A stretch of DNA of 64,000 nt from UBA7328 sp965247965 (GTDB lineage: Bacteria; Bacteroidota; Bacteroidia; Chitinophagales; Saprospiraceae): the NCBI GenBank assembly GCA_965247965.1, contig OZ252053.1, positions 5,580,001 to 5,644,000 on the forward strand, written 5' to 3'. The notes beneath the pieces were generated by a model. That model was given only the letters and a program-made list of their open reading frames with translations. It did no database searches and had not been told where the DNA came from. Shown piece after piece: positions 27,441 to 36,888 of this stretch; position 1 is the first letter of the stretch, and each line of letters starts with the position of its first letter. The position numbers and the translations under genes are program-made.

Positions 27441-27831
27441 GTGATATTGTTGTAAAAAACCCGCTAAGGTTTATTTTCTGAATACAAAGGCTAAGATCGG
27501 ATAATGCTTTGGTTGAATTTCTACTACTTTGTTGATTATTGACCGCGTAAATCGAAATGGGATACGGTTATACGATTTTCTTAAATATTTGGCCTTCAGT
27601 CTATTATGCAAAACAATTTTGACTAAAAAAGCACTTTCCGTCCTTGTCTCTGTGCTGTCGTAAATTTGGAAATGGTTATCTTGGGTTATCGCCTCGGTTT
27701 TATTAGGAGTTCATTTGCCGAAGTAGACTAAAAGTAAATTTAAGACATATACTGTAATAATCCAAATTAAATAGTACCGATGAATAGCGGAAATAAAATG
27801 ATTCTTAACAACTCAAGTAAATTCAAATAAT

Positions 27832-29385
27832 TTGAAAGTACTCCGTGAAATATACAATAGAATAGAAGAGCGGATGGACTATGGAGAAGAAGAGTGGACG
27901 GAATTCAGATCCGGGTTGAACGAGGTAGAGAACAAATTGCTAGATCTTGTTGCCCAACAAACCAATGACGAAACTGCAGCGCAAGAACTGTTTCAATCTG
28001 GTAAATCATTTCCTGCTTTTAGAAAGAAGAAACTAAGCTTACGCAAAAAGCTATTAAATGAAATCATTAAATATCAACCAAATCGCAGCAGCTCGCCCGA
28101 CATTAGGTTGGCCTATCATGAAACCCTTAAGCTCTCGCACCAGCTCGGGATATTGCAGTCTTGGGCGGCACACATTTCTTCTAAGGAAGTTGCATTGCAA
28201 CTTTATAAAAAAGCAGTTTTCTATGACTTTACTGATAAAGTGATTGAGGCTAGCAGAGCTCTGCTTAACAATTATAGGCTAGCCGAGCCAAATGCAAAAT
28301 TGAGAAAGTATTATTATGAAGGGTGCAAGGAATATAGCGTTATTCTCGATAAAGAAATTCTTGCATCTTGGTACGAATCGATAGTTAGCGGATATTTTCA
28401 AAATAACAAAACCATCAAAACGGCGGTATTTAAAATCGCAACAGAATACGAAAAGGAATTGTCTAAGCATGAGTTAAAATTTAGCTCATTTAGATTTTTC
28501 TTCAACTTTTACATTATCAAGGTGGTGAAATATTTAGCAATAGCTGATTATGAAAGTGCTCTACCTGTTGCCCGGGAAGCGTACGACTATTTTAGTCTAC
28601 TTCGCTATGAGCATAGAGCATGCAAAGTGTCATTCTTGAGATATATTGCGGCCATTTAGTTACATTTGGGGCAGTTCCGGAATAGCTTAGATAATCTCAA
28701 AGGCTGTCTTCAACACGAGACCTCAGGTACGCCAAACTGGTTTATTTTGCAAGAAACAATTCTGCGAATTCAGCTAGCGACCGGCTGTTACACGGATGCT
28801 TTTGATGCATATAAATCAACTGTTTCTAACAAAAATTTTGCGTTAGTTTCACTAGAGCTTCAAGAGCAGATATATCTGATAGGTGCATACATCGGCTATG
28901 TGTCACTGATCGAAAAAATTACTCATGCAAAAGCCATAAGCCGCAGGAGCACAAACGTACTAATTGCAAAATGCGACCGCTTGGAATCGGACCCTGTAGG
29001 CTTGCGTATCCCTTTGACCATACTTCGCCTACTCCTCAATATCTATGACCGCGATTACGATGTAATGGAAAAGAGAATACACTCCTTAAGGACCTATTGC
29101 GATAAGTACCTCGTTGTTAAAAATAAAAACTTCAGAAGCAATTGCTTTATCAAAATGCTACTGACTATACCAATGAATCATTTTAATCCGGTGGCCGTAA
29201 AACGCAAATCTGCCAAATACCTCGAAAGGATGTCGCGGAAAGATCAAGACCTGGCAAGTCCAATGCTAGTAGAGATCATCCCATACGAACACCTATGGGA
29301 AATGGTGCTTGAAAATCTCCAAGCGCCCAAACGCAAAAGAGTTTCAAAATTTAGCGCTGACGAATGGACCATGGACCGAGCTTAG
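27832..29385 (+). pseudogene. Large helical protein of unknown function with one in-frame TAG
   Basis: The frame opens at about 27832 with a TTG codon (no better start is seen) and runs 275 codons to a TAG at 28657. After six bases the same frame continues uninterrupted to 29385, giving about 517 codons in all. The protein is helical, with TPR-like alternation, and ends in RSNCFIKMLLTIPMNHFNP and EIIPYEHLWEMVLENL. I recall similar 500-residue proteins mainly in Saprospiraceae, which supports the taxon, but no function is known to me. The stop could be genuine decay, a sequencing substitution or two separate genes. Confidence 0.6.
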
Positions 29386-29483
29386 GAGGATAAATTAACC
29401 AATATTTTTTAAAATGAAATATCAGACTCAAACCCTATATCGATTGTGAAAGCCCGTCGTTTGGAGAAACAAATTTGAGTTTG

Positions 29484-29512
29484 TCGGCCAAAGGCCGATC
29501 AGCCTTCGGCTG
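29484..29512. repeat. Palindromic repeat, GGCCAAAGGCC type (copy 4)
   Basis: GTCGGCCAAAGGCCGATCAG and GCCTTCGGCTG form a near-palindrome between the unknown protein and the LOG gene. It resembles the copies at 3552 and 21366. Confidence 0.6.
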
Positions 29513-29546
29513 AAACTTGATTCTTGAGCTTGAATTTGAATAATTC

Positions 29547-30234
29547 CTACAACCCATAATTAGGCTTCAACTCTTCCACATGATCAATATGGTAGAAGTT
29601 ATGAATGTACTTAATGACCTCATCCCCATCATCCATAACCGGTAACAGGCGTATATCTTCCGGACTTACATTGCCAAATTCAGCAAAAACAGTTTCTTTG
29701 ATCCATTCTATTATTCCCGTCCAATAATCCGGGCCGACTAAAACAACTGGCACCTTCTTTATCGTTTTGGTCTGAATAAGTGTGAGCACTTCAAACAACT
29801 CATCCAAAGTACCGAAACCACCAGGCATAGCCACAAATGCCTGGGCATATTTCACAAACATCACCTTGCGCACAAAAAAGTATCTAAAATCCAGACTTTT
29901 ATCATTGTCGATATAGGGATTATCGGATTGCTCGTTGGGCACGTTGATGTTCAAGCCGACGGATATTCCGCCTGCTTCGTAAGCACCCTTATTTGCCGCT
30001 TCCATTATGCCCGGGCCCGCCCCCTGAGATGATGCCGTATCCTTCCTTTGTGAGTCTTTTGGCAACGTCTACCGTCAATTTGTAATATTCATGGTCGGGC
30101 TTGGTTCTGGCGGAACCGAAGATGGAAACACAAGGGCCTATCCTGTTCAAAGTTTCAAATCCGTCTACGAATTCGGAGATCACCTTGAACATCGTCCATG
30201 AATTCTCGGCGTCTATGTGTTGCCATTTCTTCAT
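29547..30234 (-). pseudogene. LOG family protein (TIGR00730-type), frameshifted
   Basis: The N-terminal part from ATG 30234 reads CVSIFGSARTKPDHEYY and GYGIISGGG, while the rest of the family continues in another frame as GPGIMEAANKGAYEAGG, YAQAFVAMPGGFGTLDELFEVL and so on to 29547. The frames meet at the G/C-rich stretch about 30011-30020, where one extra G breaks SGGGPGIMEA. Intact, the protein would be about 230 residues with the PGGxGT phosphate-binding motif and would resemble LOG enzymes that release nucleobases or ribose 5-phosphate from nucleotides. Whether the single-base change is real cannot be told. Confidence 0.8.
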
Positions 30235-30335
30235 CTGTACTTAGTTAAATAGGTAATTGGTTGACTAGTTAATTGGGAAGGTCGCAGAGCGCAAATTCAG
30301 GTTTAACCAATCAAGAGAACAAATTCGACATCACT

Positions 30336-30370
30336 CCGTTGGCCGTCTACCGTCTGCCGTCCGCCGTCCC
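30336..30370. repeat. GACGG-type interspersed repeat (copy B, reverse orientation)
   Basis: CCGTTGGCCGTCTACCGTCT followed by GCCGTCCGCCGTCCC is the reverse complement of the repeat at 15699 plus extra GACGG units. It sits right after the stop of the sigma-54 regulator gene. Confidence 0.6.
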
Positions 30371-30374
30371 TACA

Positions 30375-31652
30375 TCATGCGTATATCTTCTTATACTTTC
30401 CGTACTCATCGCGGATATAATATTGCAGTTGCTCAAGGTTATCAAACTTATCAAAAAGCTCCTCTATCTGGCTTTTTTGCTTTTCATCACCTGTCACGAA
30501 TGCTCTTACATGGTCTTTCAAGATCTTATCTTCGGAGAGTATGACGAGTCGCTCGACTACGTTTCGCAGTTCTCTGATATTTCCTGTCCATGGGAGTTTT
30601 TGCAACTCCTTAATGGCGCCTGGTTCTACATCTTTTGCTTTGATGCCATATTCTTTACAGACCATTGCATTAAAATGCTGCACGAGTAATGGAATATCTT
30701 CACGCCGTTCATCAAGACTAGGCACTCTTATAAGAATTACGGCAAGCCTATGATAAAGATCTTCTCTAAATTTGCCTTTAGATATTTCGGCGCGCAAGTT
30801 CTTATTGGTTGCGGCTACTACGCGCACATTCACCATTATTTCCTTGTCTCCGCCTACGCGCACAATTCGATTTTCCTGTAAGGCGCGTAGCACTTTGGCT
30901 TGAGCCGAAAGACTCATATCACCTACTTCATCGAGGAAAAGAGTGCCCTTATTGGCCAATTCAAATTTTCCTATGCGCTGCTTATGCGCAGAAGTGAACG
31001 AACCTTTTTCATGACCGAAAAGTTCGCTCTCGATCAATTCAGAAGGGATAGCTGCACAATTCACTTCGATAAGAGGTTCAGCCCGCCTGACACTTTTCTG
31101 GTGTAACCATTTGGCCACCAGTTCTTTGCCAGTTCCGTTTTCTCCGTTAATTAATATTCGCGCCTCAGTAGGAGCGACCACTTCTATTGTTTCTTTTATC
31201 TTTTGCATTTCTTTCGAATCACCAACCATTTCCTCGGCAACGGATTTTTTGTACACCTTTTTCTGCAATACCCTTTTCTCGGTGATCAGGGTGGATTTGT
31301 CCAATGCGTTCCGAATAGTAATTAGCAGACGATTCAGGTCGGGTGGTTTTTGGATAAAATCAAACGCTCCTTTCTTGACCGCTTCTACCGCAGTATCTAT
31401 ATTGCCGTGTCCTGAAATCATTACTACTGGCAGTTCGGGCTTGGTAGCCTGAATTTTATCGATGACTTCCATTCCATCCATCTTCGGCATCTTTATGTCC
31501 AGGACAACCACATCATATTGAGCTTGCTTGAGCTTCACCATGCATTCCAGTCCATCTGCCGCCTCTACCACTTCGTATTTTTCAAATTCCAGGATGTCCT
31601 TAAGCGTTCTACGTATACTTTTGTCGTCGTCAACTACTAAAATTCTTGCCAT
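30375..31652 (-). CDS. Sigma-54-dependent response regulator (NtrC family)
   Basis: 425 residues. Receiver domain at 1-120 with phosphorylation site D52 (DVVVLDIKMPKMDG). AAA+ domain follows: Walker A GENGTGKE at 170-177, Walker B FLDEVGDM, arginine-finger region, and the sigma-54-contact loop GSFTSA at 217-222, a variant of GAFTGA. The C-terminus after about residue 380 (DNLEQLQYYIRDEYGKYKKIYA) does not show a Fis-type helix-turn-helix, so DNA binding is doubtful. It would activate sigma-54 promoters without a specific DNA site, or bind through another protein. No cognate histidine kinase is adjacent. Confidence 0.87.
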   Translation of the reverse strand: MARILVVDDDKSIRRTLKDILEFEKYEVVEAADGLECMVKLKQAQYDVVVLDIKMPKMDGMEVIDKIQATKPELPVVMISGHGNIDTAVEAVKKGAFDFIQKPPDLNRLLITIRNALDKSTLITEKRVLQKKVYKKSVAEEMVGDSKEMQKIKETIEVVAPTEARILINGENGTGKELVAKWLHQKSVRRAEPLIEVNCAAIPSELIESELFGHEKGSFTSAHKQRIGKFELANKGTLFLDEVGDMSLSAQAKVLRALQENRIVRVGGDKEIMVNVRVVAATNKNLRAEISKGKFREDLYHRLAVILIRVPSLDERREDIPLLVQHFNAMVCKEYGIKAKDVEPGAIKELQKLPWTGNIRELRNVVERLVILSEDKILKDHVRAFVTGDEKQKSQIEELFDKFDNLEQLQYYIRDEYGKYKKIYA

Positions 31653-31869
31653 ATACTATTTTTTCTTTTCACTGCAAATATCGTGCTAAGATATTAAAAA
31701 AAATCGCAATATGTTAATATTTTGACCAGTAGTGAATTAATCACACGAATTGTGAATTACTTTCCCTTCATTAGCATGTAGGTAGAATAAAATTTACTAA
31801 ATCTCAAAGATTTAGCAAATGGCGGTTTTCGGAATAGGCTCATTGTTAGTGATTCGCAATTTTCCTCAC

Positions 31870-33002
31870 ATGGAAAGCATAAGTATTTTCGATATTTTCA
31901 AGATTGGGGTAGGCCCTTCGAGTTCTCATACCATGGGCCCATGGAAAGCGGCAAATCTGTTCGCTTCCAAAGTAGAAAATAGATCGATAGCCAAGATCAC
32001 TGTGCATCTCTACGGTTCGCTTTCAAAAACAGGCAAGGGCCACGGCACGGATATAGCGGTGATATTGGGTTTACAAGGCTATGATTACCGAAGTATTGAC
32101 ACTGGAATGATCCCGCCATTATCGATCGAATAAAGACTTCAGGACGAATAAGAATAAATCATAGTCTTGTCGCATTCCATCCAGGGACCGACATAATTTT
32201 TGAAAATTCAACGCTGCCCTACCATCCTAATGCTTGTACGTTTGAAATAACATATATTAACGGCCAAACAATTAAAGAGATCTACTATTCTGTCGGCGGC
32301 GGATTTATTGAAACTGAAAATCAATCTCCTAGGGAATCTTCGGTGAGGACTTTTTCTTACCCTATTAATAAAGCGCATCAGTTGATCGATTACACCGGGA
32401 AAACCGGGCTTTCGATTTCTGAAATTGTATTAGAAAACGAAGAAAATGCCTCGTCCGGAAGGGTAGTAACATCCCCCACGAATGGAGCAGCGGGAGTCGT
32501 GCCCGCGGTACTTCTCTACTACCTCTGTTTTTGTGAGAATAACGGCGAAAAGGATATAATCAAATTCATCTTAACCTCAGGAGAAATAGGAAGTCTTTTC
32601 AAAAAAGGAGCGACTATATCGGCGGCAGTAGGCGGTTGTCAGGCGGAAATCGGAGTCTCTTCGGCAATGGCAGCAGGCGGTCTCGCAGAAGTGATGGGCG
32701 GATCGCCTGAGCAAGTCCTAATGGCTGCTGAAATAGCGATGGAGCACCACCTTGGTCTCACCTGCGATCCTATCGGCGGCCTTGTGCAAATCCCTTGCAT
32801 CGAGCGCAACTCTATGGGAGCGATCAAAGCTATTACCGCATGTAATCTGGCGCTTTCGAGCGATCCTGACAGCGCTGTTGTTCACTTTGATACCATAGTG
32901 GAAACGATGTGGCGGACAGCTAAAGATATGAACAGCAAATATAAAGAAACGTCGGAGGGTGGGTTGGCATTTCAGTTGCCTGTGATTTTGCCGAATTGTT
33001 AG
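31870..33002 (+). pseudogene. sdaA: L-serine ammonia-lyase, single-chain, frameshifted
   Basis: From ATG 31870 (MESISIFDIFKIGVGPSSSHTMGP) the beta-domain is clear; it breaks at about 32112-32114 in GMIPP. The next frame reads AIIDRIKTSGRIRINHSLVAFHPGTD and goes on to 33002. One missing base (CC then GCC) restores the protein. The alpha domain has the [4Fe-4S] cysteines (GGCQAEIG, LTCDPIGGLVQIPCIERN). The enzyme turns L-serine into pyruvate and ammonia. The lesion may be a sequencing error because everything else, including the active-site cysteines, is preserved. Confidence 0.85.
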
Positions 33003-33070
33003 TGGCCGGCCAAAATTTTTTGGTCGATTTTAGTCCAACCAGATTTGGATCTATTTACCAAATGTTCAGA

Positions 33071-34246
33071 TCACAATGAACTGAGCCCCAACCAAACCAT
33101 CAATCCCGAACTAAATCGAAACACCTCTTCATCTACATCAAATGTACTCGTATGCACCTGGGAAGTAATATTCTTCGCTGCATTTCCTGTGCCAAGCCTA
33201 TAAAAGCAGGAAGGCACCTCGTGTGAATAGTAAGCAAAATCTTCACCAGTCATCCTCCTTGGCAGGTCAACTACATTCTCTTGACCCACGAATTCTGCCA
33301 CGCTTTTTTTTACTTTCGAAGTGAGTTCCAGATCGTTATTCAAAAATGGATATCCCTTTACGATATTGACTTCGCAAGTAGCACTATGTGCTTTGGCGAT
33401 GCCTTCGGCTACTTGCTCGATCAGCCTGTGCGCCTTTTTGCGCCATTCTTCATTATACGCTCTGAAAGTGCCTTCGATTTTTACTTTATCCGGAATGATA
33501 TTCGTGGCTCCGCCTACGGAATCTATTTTTCCGATTGATAGTACTGTGGCCTCCTTTGGCGCATACCGCGAAGGGATTTTGTGTAACGCAGAAATGATCT
33601 CAGTGGCCACCATTATAGTATCGATACAATGTTCCGGCATTGCCGCGTGTCCTCCCTTTCCTTTTACCGTTATGTATATTTCATCCGCTGAAGCCATAAA
33701 GGGCCCCGGGCAAACTCCGATTTTCCCGACTTCCATTGCAGGGTGTACGTGCTGGCCAAGTACAATTTCCACATCGGGATTTTTGAGCACTCCTTCTTTG
33801 ATCAACAAGGAAGCACCTCCAGGCAATTTTTCTTCGCCCGGCTGGAAGATAATTTTTACGCTTGTCGGCAAGTCATCCTCTAACTCTTTGATTATCAGAC
33901 AAGTACCTAAGAGTGATGCTGTGTGCACGTCGTGACCACAGGCATGCATGACGCCTTCATTTTGGGATTTGTAAGGCACATCATTGGCTTCCTGGATCGG
34001 CAAGGCATCTATATCTGCTCTTAATGCGACACAGCGCATTCCATTTCCGATTTGTGCGACCACACCATTTTCTGCCCAGCCTGCCGAATAAGAAATATTG
34101 TATTTATCTAGGATCGACTGGATGTACACAGAGGTATTTTTTTCTTCGAAGGACAATTCGGGATGAGCGTGGAGATGTTTTCTGAATTCTACTATGCGGT
34201 TGTAGTATTCTGCGTTAAGCTCCTTAATCCGATCAATGCTAATCAT
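33071..34246 (-). CDS. M20 family amidohydrolase (aminoacylase/carboxypeptidase type)
   Basis: 391 residues. Metal-ligand motifs of the M20D branch are present: MHACGHDVHTASLLG near residue 100, FQPGEEKLPGGASLLI and the late MTGEDFAYY and QVHTSTFDVDE. A lid domain (KGKGGHAAMPEHCIDTI, TVLSIGKIDSVGGATNIIPDKVKIEGTFR) sits in the middle. It hydrolyses N-acyl amino acids or related amides; no signal peptide is seen. Its ATG overlaps the stop of the upstream glycosyltransferase by four bases, so both are in one operon. Confidence 0.9.
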   Translation of the reverse strand: MISIDRIKELNAEYYNRIVEFRKHLHAHPELSFEEKNTSVYIQSILDKYNISYSAGWAENGVVAQIGNGMRCVALRADIDALPIQEANDVPYKSQNEGVMHACGHDVHTASLLGTCLIIKELEDDLPTSVKIIFQPGEEKLPGGASLLIKEGVLKNPDVEIVLGQHVHPAMEVGKIGVCPGPFMASADEIYITVKGKGGHAAMPEHCIDTIMVATEIISALHKIPSRYAPKEATVLSIGKIDSVGGATNIIPDKVKIEGTFRAYNEEWRKKAHRLIEQVAEGIAKAHSATCEVNIVKGYPFLNNDLELTSKVKKSVAEFVGQENVVDLPRRMTGEDFAYYSHEVPSCFYRLGTGNAAKNITSQVHTSTFDVDEEVFRFSSGLMVWLGLSSL

Positions 34247-36147
34247 GTGTCTCTTGATAAACTGAGTACAATATCAACATAATGCGAAAGTAAAATGGTC
34301 AAATCTTTCAAAAACGAATAATGCAAAGCGTAGTCTCTGGCGATAAGCAGTTGATCCCCTGGCGATTTGGTTTCACCGGGTAAGAAAAATCCATTTTTAA
34401 TGGTTGGCAATTCTTGAGGACTGCTGATCTGATTATAAGAAATAAGCGTCTTACGGCCGCTCAGAGTATCGAGCAAACTTCTAAAATAAATGTCCAATTG
34501 TGCACCTGGAAATAAAGCAATGAAAAAACCGGGAATCAGAAAAAATACCGAAAGAATGTCAAAGATCCGTTTGTAAAATCTTTTGACCGGGCGCGCGATT
34601 TCATATAAACTCTTTTCGTCCAGTTGCTGCCCTCTGTGTCTTTTACTTTTACTTCCAATTAATAATTTTTTACGGGCATCCCAAAAGTACAACTGTTCTT
34701 TTCCGATTCTCGTTTTCATGATCCCTATCATTTCCTGGAAGGCTATCTTTTCGATAGAAAAAACCAGATTGGAAGCTTCGTAAAGTGCGTTTTTATCTGA
34801 CAACGAAACAGAAGAGATTCGGTGATAACCGATTTTTGACAATACGAGTTGTAAATCATCCGATTCATTTCCTAGAACGGTCACTTCATTTGATTTTCGG
34901 CCATAAAGCAAAAAGTTGATCAAATACTTCAAACCTACCACAGAGATAAGACTTGCGATGAATCCCAGAATAATAACAGCTCTCGAACTCCTCATTGTCG
35001 ATCCCAACAAGGAGTAAATGACAAGGATTACGAAGAGGCCTTCGAACATGCTTTTGATTGTTGCTGGGATATTTTGCTTCCCTTTATATACCCCATTTAT
35101 AGCCATCATCGCAGTCCAAACTAATGCATACAGTGCAATATTGAGGAATAAAGGACTCTTTTCAAAATAGTCGATCTGGCCGTGATAGAATTGGGCCCAA
35201 AATTTTGATACTAGGTACAGAGATGCTACAATAGTGGTCACATCCATAAGCGGCACAAAGATCACAGACACGCTTCTTTTAATAAAACCGAAAAGTGCGC
35301 TAAGTATAATTCCAATATTTAGCAACAAACCAAAGCTCAGTCCGGCAGCTTTCGTATAGTGCTTAGCGACGAAAAGCTTCATCGAGCCGTAAAAGGCCTT
35401 GAAATATTGAAAGGAAGACTTTTCGGTACTTTCTCCTTTGAAATGAATAATCGTACTATCCGGAAAGTATACAGCCTGCTTTCTGGATTTTTTAATCCTG
35501 TACGACAGATCAATATCCTCGCCATACATAAAAAACCGTTCGTCAAAACCATTTAACTTTTTGGCGACATCTGAATTCATAAAAAAAAATGCTCCCGTCA
35601 GTACATCTACTTCGTGAATTTCATTGTTGGACAAATGACCGAGGTAGTAAGGATTGAAAAGAGCGGATTTTGGAAAAAGGGTGGATAGGCCCAACATTTT
35701 AAATAAAGCCGTCCGGGGCGTTGGAAATCCTCTCTTTGATTCCGGCAAGTAATTGCCCGAACCATCGATCATTTTCACCCCGATTGCTCCGATATTTTCA
35801 TCGGTGTAAAAGTGTTTGAAGCATTTTTTCAAACAATCTTCGGAAATGATGGTATCGGGATTGAGGAAGAGCACATATTCGGCATTCGATGCAATCAATC
35901 CTTTATTGCAGGCTTTTGCAAATCCCTCATTATCAGTGGATTGTATAAGTATTATTCGATCATGCCATTGATTCAGAAAGCTCAGTGAATCATCGTCGGA
36001 ATCGTTATCTACGACGATGATCTCGGCTTTCAGATCTTGGGTTGCTGCATAGACAGATTCAAGGCAGAAATTCAAAAACGATTTGACGTTATAATTGACA
36101 ATGATGACGGCGATGTCGAATTCTGGTTTACTTCCGGTTTTGCGCAT
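34243..36147 (-). CDS. Glycosyltransferase family 2 fused to membrane and sugar-transferase-like segments
   Basis: 634 residues. Residues 1-240 are a GT2 domain (AVIIVNYNVKSFLNFCLESV, FLNPDT as the DxD-equivalent, TGAFFFMNSDVAKKLNGFDERFFMYGEDIDLSYR). From about 265 to 400 several hydrophobic segments follow. The last 130 residues have KRFYKRIFDILSVFFLIPGFF and SGRKTLISYNQIS, reminiscent of membrane-bound sugar-phosphate transferases of polysaccharide pathways but with degenerate motifs. It probably adds rhamnose-like or other sugars in surface-glycan synthesis. Nine A at 35581-35589 on the plus strand encode FFF here without breaking the frame. Confidence 0.8.
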   Translation of the reverse strand: MRKTGSKPEFDIAVIIVNYNVKSFLNFCLESVYAATQDLKAEIIVVDNDSDDDSLSFLNQWHDRIILIQSTDNEGFAKACNKGLIASNAEYVLFLNPDTIISEDCLKKCFKHFYTDENIGAIGVKMIDGSGNYLPESKRGFPTPRTALFKMLGLSTLFPKSALFNPYYLGHLSNNEIHEVDVLTGAFFFMNSDVAKKLNGFDERFFMYGEDIDLSYRIKKSRKQAVYFPDSTIIHFKGESTEKSSFQYFKAFYGSMKLFVAKHYTKAAGLSFGLLLNIGIILSALFGFIKRSVSVIFVPLMDVTTIVASLYLVSKFWAQFYHGQIDYFEKSPLFLNIALYALVWTAMMAINGVYKGKQNIPATIKSMFEGLFVILVIYSLLGSTMRSSRAVIILGFIASLISVVGLKYLINFLLYGRKSNEVTVLGNESDDLQLVLSKIGYHRISSVSLSDKNALYEASNLVFSIEKIAFQEMIGIMKTRIGKEQLYFWDARKKLLIGSKSKRHRGQQLDEKSLYEIARPVKRFYKRIFDILSVFFLIPGFFIALFPGAQLDIYFRSLLDTLSGRKTLISYNQISSPQELPTIKNGFFLPGETKSPGDQLLIARDYALHYSFLKDLTILLSHYVDIVLSLSRDT

Positions 36148-36185
36148 ATCAGATATTGGGGAGGCGAAGTTAAAGCGCTAGAAGC

Positions 36186-36233
36186 CAATGACGTAATGCG
36201 ACAATGATGTAATGAGGCAATGATGTAATGCAG
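36186..36233. repeat. Three tandem 16-bp units
   Basis: Units beginning CAATGACGTAATG, CAATGATGTAATG and CAATGATGTAATG lie end to end between recR and the GT2 gene, differing by a few bases. They look like a small tandem repeat rather than a CRISPR. Confidence 0.7.
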
Positions 36234-36252
36234 AAATAATCGTAACATTCAG

Positions 36253-36284
36253 TCATTTCATCATTAAATCATTTCATCATTCAC
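36253..36284. repeat. Two tandem 16-bp units overlapping the recR stop
   Basis: TCATTTCATCATTAAA and TCATTTCATCATTCAC are adjacent. The second unit contains the recR stop at 36277-36279. The unit is partly complementary to the 16-bp units at 36186, so the transcript could fold back. Confidence 0.65.
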
Positions 36285-36888
36285 TTATTGTATAAGGAAT
36301 TCTACCTAGTAAGGATCGTCCCAAGGTCAGGCCGTCAGCGTATTCCAATTCTCCACCAAAAGAAATACCTCTTGCGAGTTGGCTTACTTTGATTCCTTTT
36401 TCAATTATTTTTTTTGATAAATAGTAGATGGTCGTTTCACCTTCTATTGTTGGGCTAATGGCCATTATGACTTCCTCGGTATTGTCTTGAACTCTTTTTA
36501 GTAAGTTTTCGATATTCAGATCTTCTACGCCGATACCTTCGAGCGGAGAAATGACACCTCCAAGCACGTGATAGACGCCATTGTAATGTCCTGTTTCTTC
36601 GATGGCAATAACATCCCTGATATTTTCGACGACACAAATCAAATTTTTATTACGATGCGCATTTGAGCATATTCCGCATTGCACATCATCGGAAATATTA
36701 AAGCATATTTCACAAAATCTGACTTGATTGACCAATTGCTCCAGAGGTTTGATCACTTGGTCCTTGATATCCGTTTTGTCCTTGTTGATAAGGTGTAAAA
36801 CCAATCTAAGTGCAGTCTTTTTACCAATTCCCGGAAGGGATGAAAAACTGCTGACTGCATCTTCTACGAGCTTAGAGGAGATGGACAT
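36277..36888 (-). CDS. recR: Recombination mediator protein RecR
   Basis: 203 residues. Helix-hairpin-helix at 17-30 (LPGIGKKTALRLVLHL), a four-Cys zinc finger (CEICFNISDDVQCGIC) at about 58-73, and a Toprim domain (LICVVENIRDVIAIEETGHYNGVYHVLGG) follow. The C-terminus GLTLGRSLLGR is typical. RecR acts with RecO and RecF to load RecA on gapped DNA. Downstream is the tandem repeat; no obvious partner gene is adjacent. Confidence 0.95.
   Translation of the reverse strand: MSISSKLVEDAVSSFSSLPGIGKKTALRLVLHLINKDKTDIKDQVIKPLEQLVNQVRFCEICFNISDDVQCGICSNAHRNKNLICVVENIRDVIAIEETGHYNGVYHVLGGVISPLEGIGVEDLNIENLLKRVQDNTEEVIMAISPTIEGETTIYYLSKKIIEKGIKVSQLARGISFGGELEYADGLTLGRSLLGRIPYTISE

Larger units (their letters stand above)
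27199..27831. other. Long intergenic region with two inverted repeats
   Basis: 630 bases without a gene. AACCTGTTAGGTT (27217-27229) pairs with AACCTAACAGGTT (27282-27294), and AAAGAGGTTCTGCT (27304-27317) pairs with AGCAGAACCTCTTT (27427-27440), both perfectly. The first may form the terminator of the PLP-enzyme gene; the second is a longer-range hairpin. Nothing else is recognised. Confidence 0.6.

Noticed and set aside
35581..35589. Nine-A run taken as another frame break
   Set aside because: The GT2 frame is intact across it, as is the run at 57412-57420 in the hybrid regulator.
36186..36284. Tandem repeats as a possible CRISPR array
   Set aside because: Units are 16 bp with no spacers and no cas genes are nearby.
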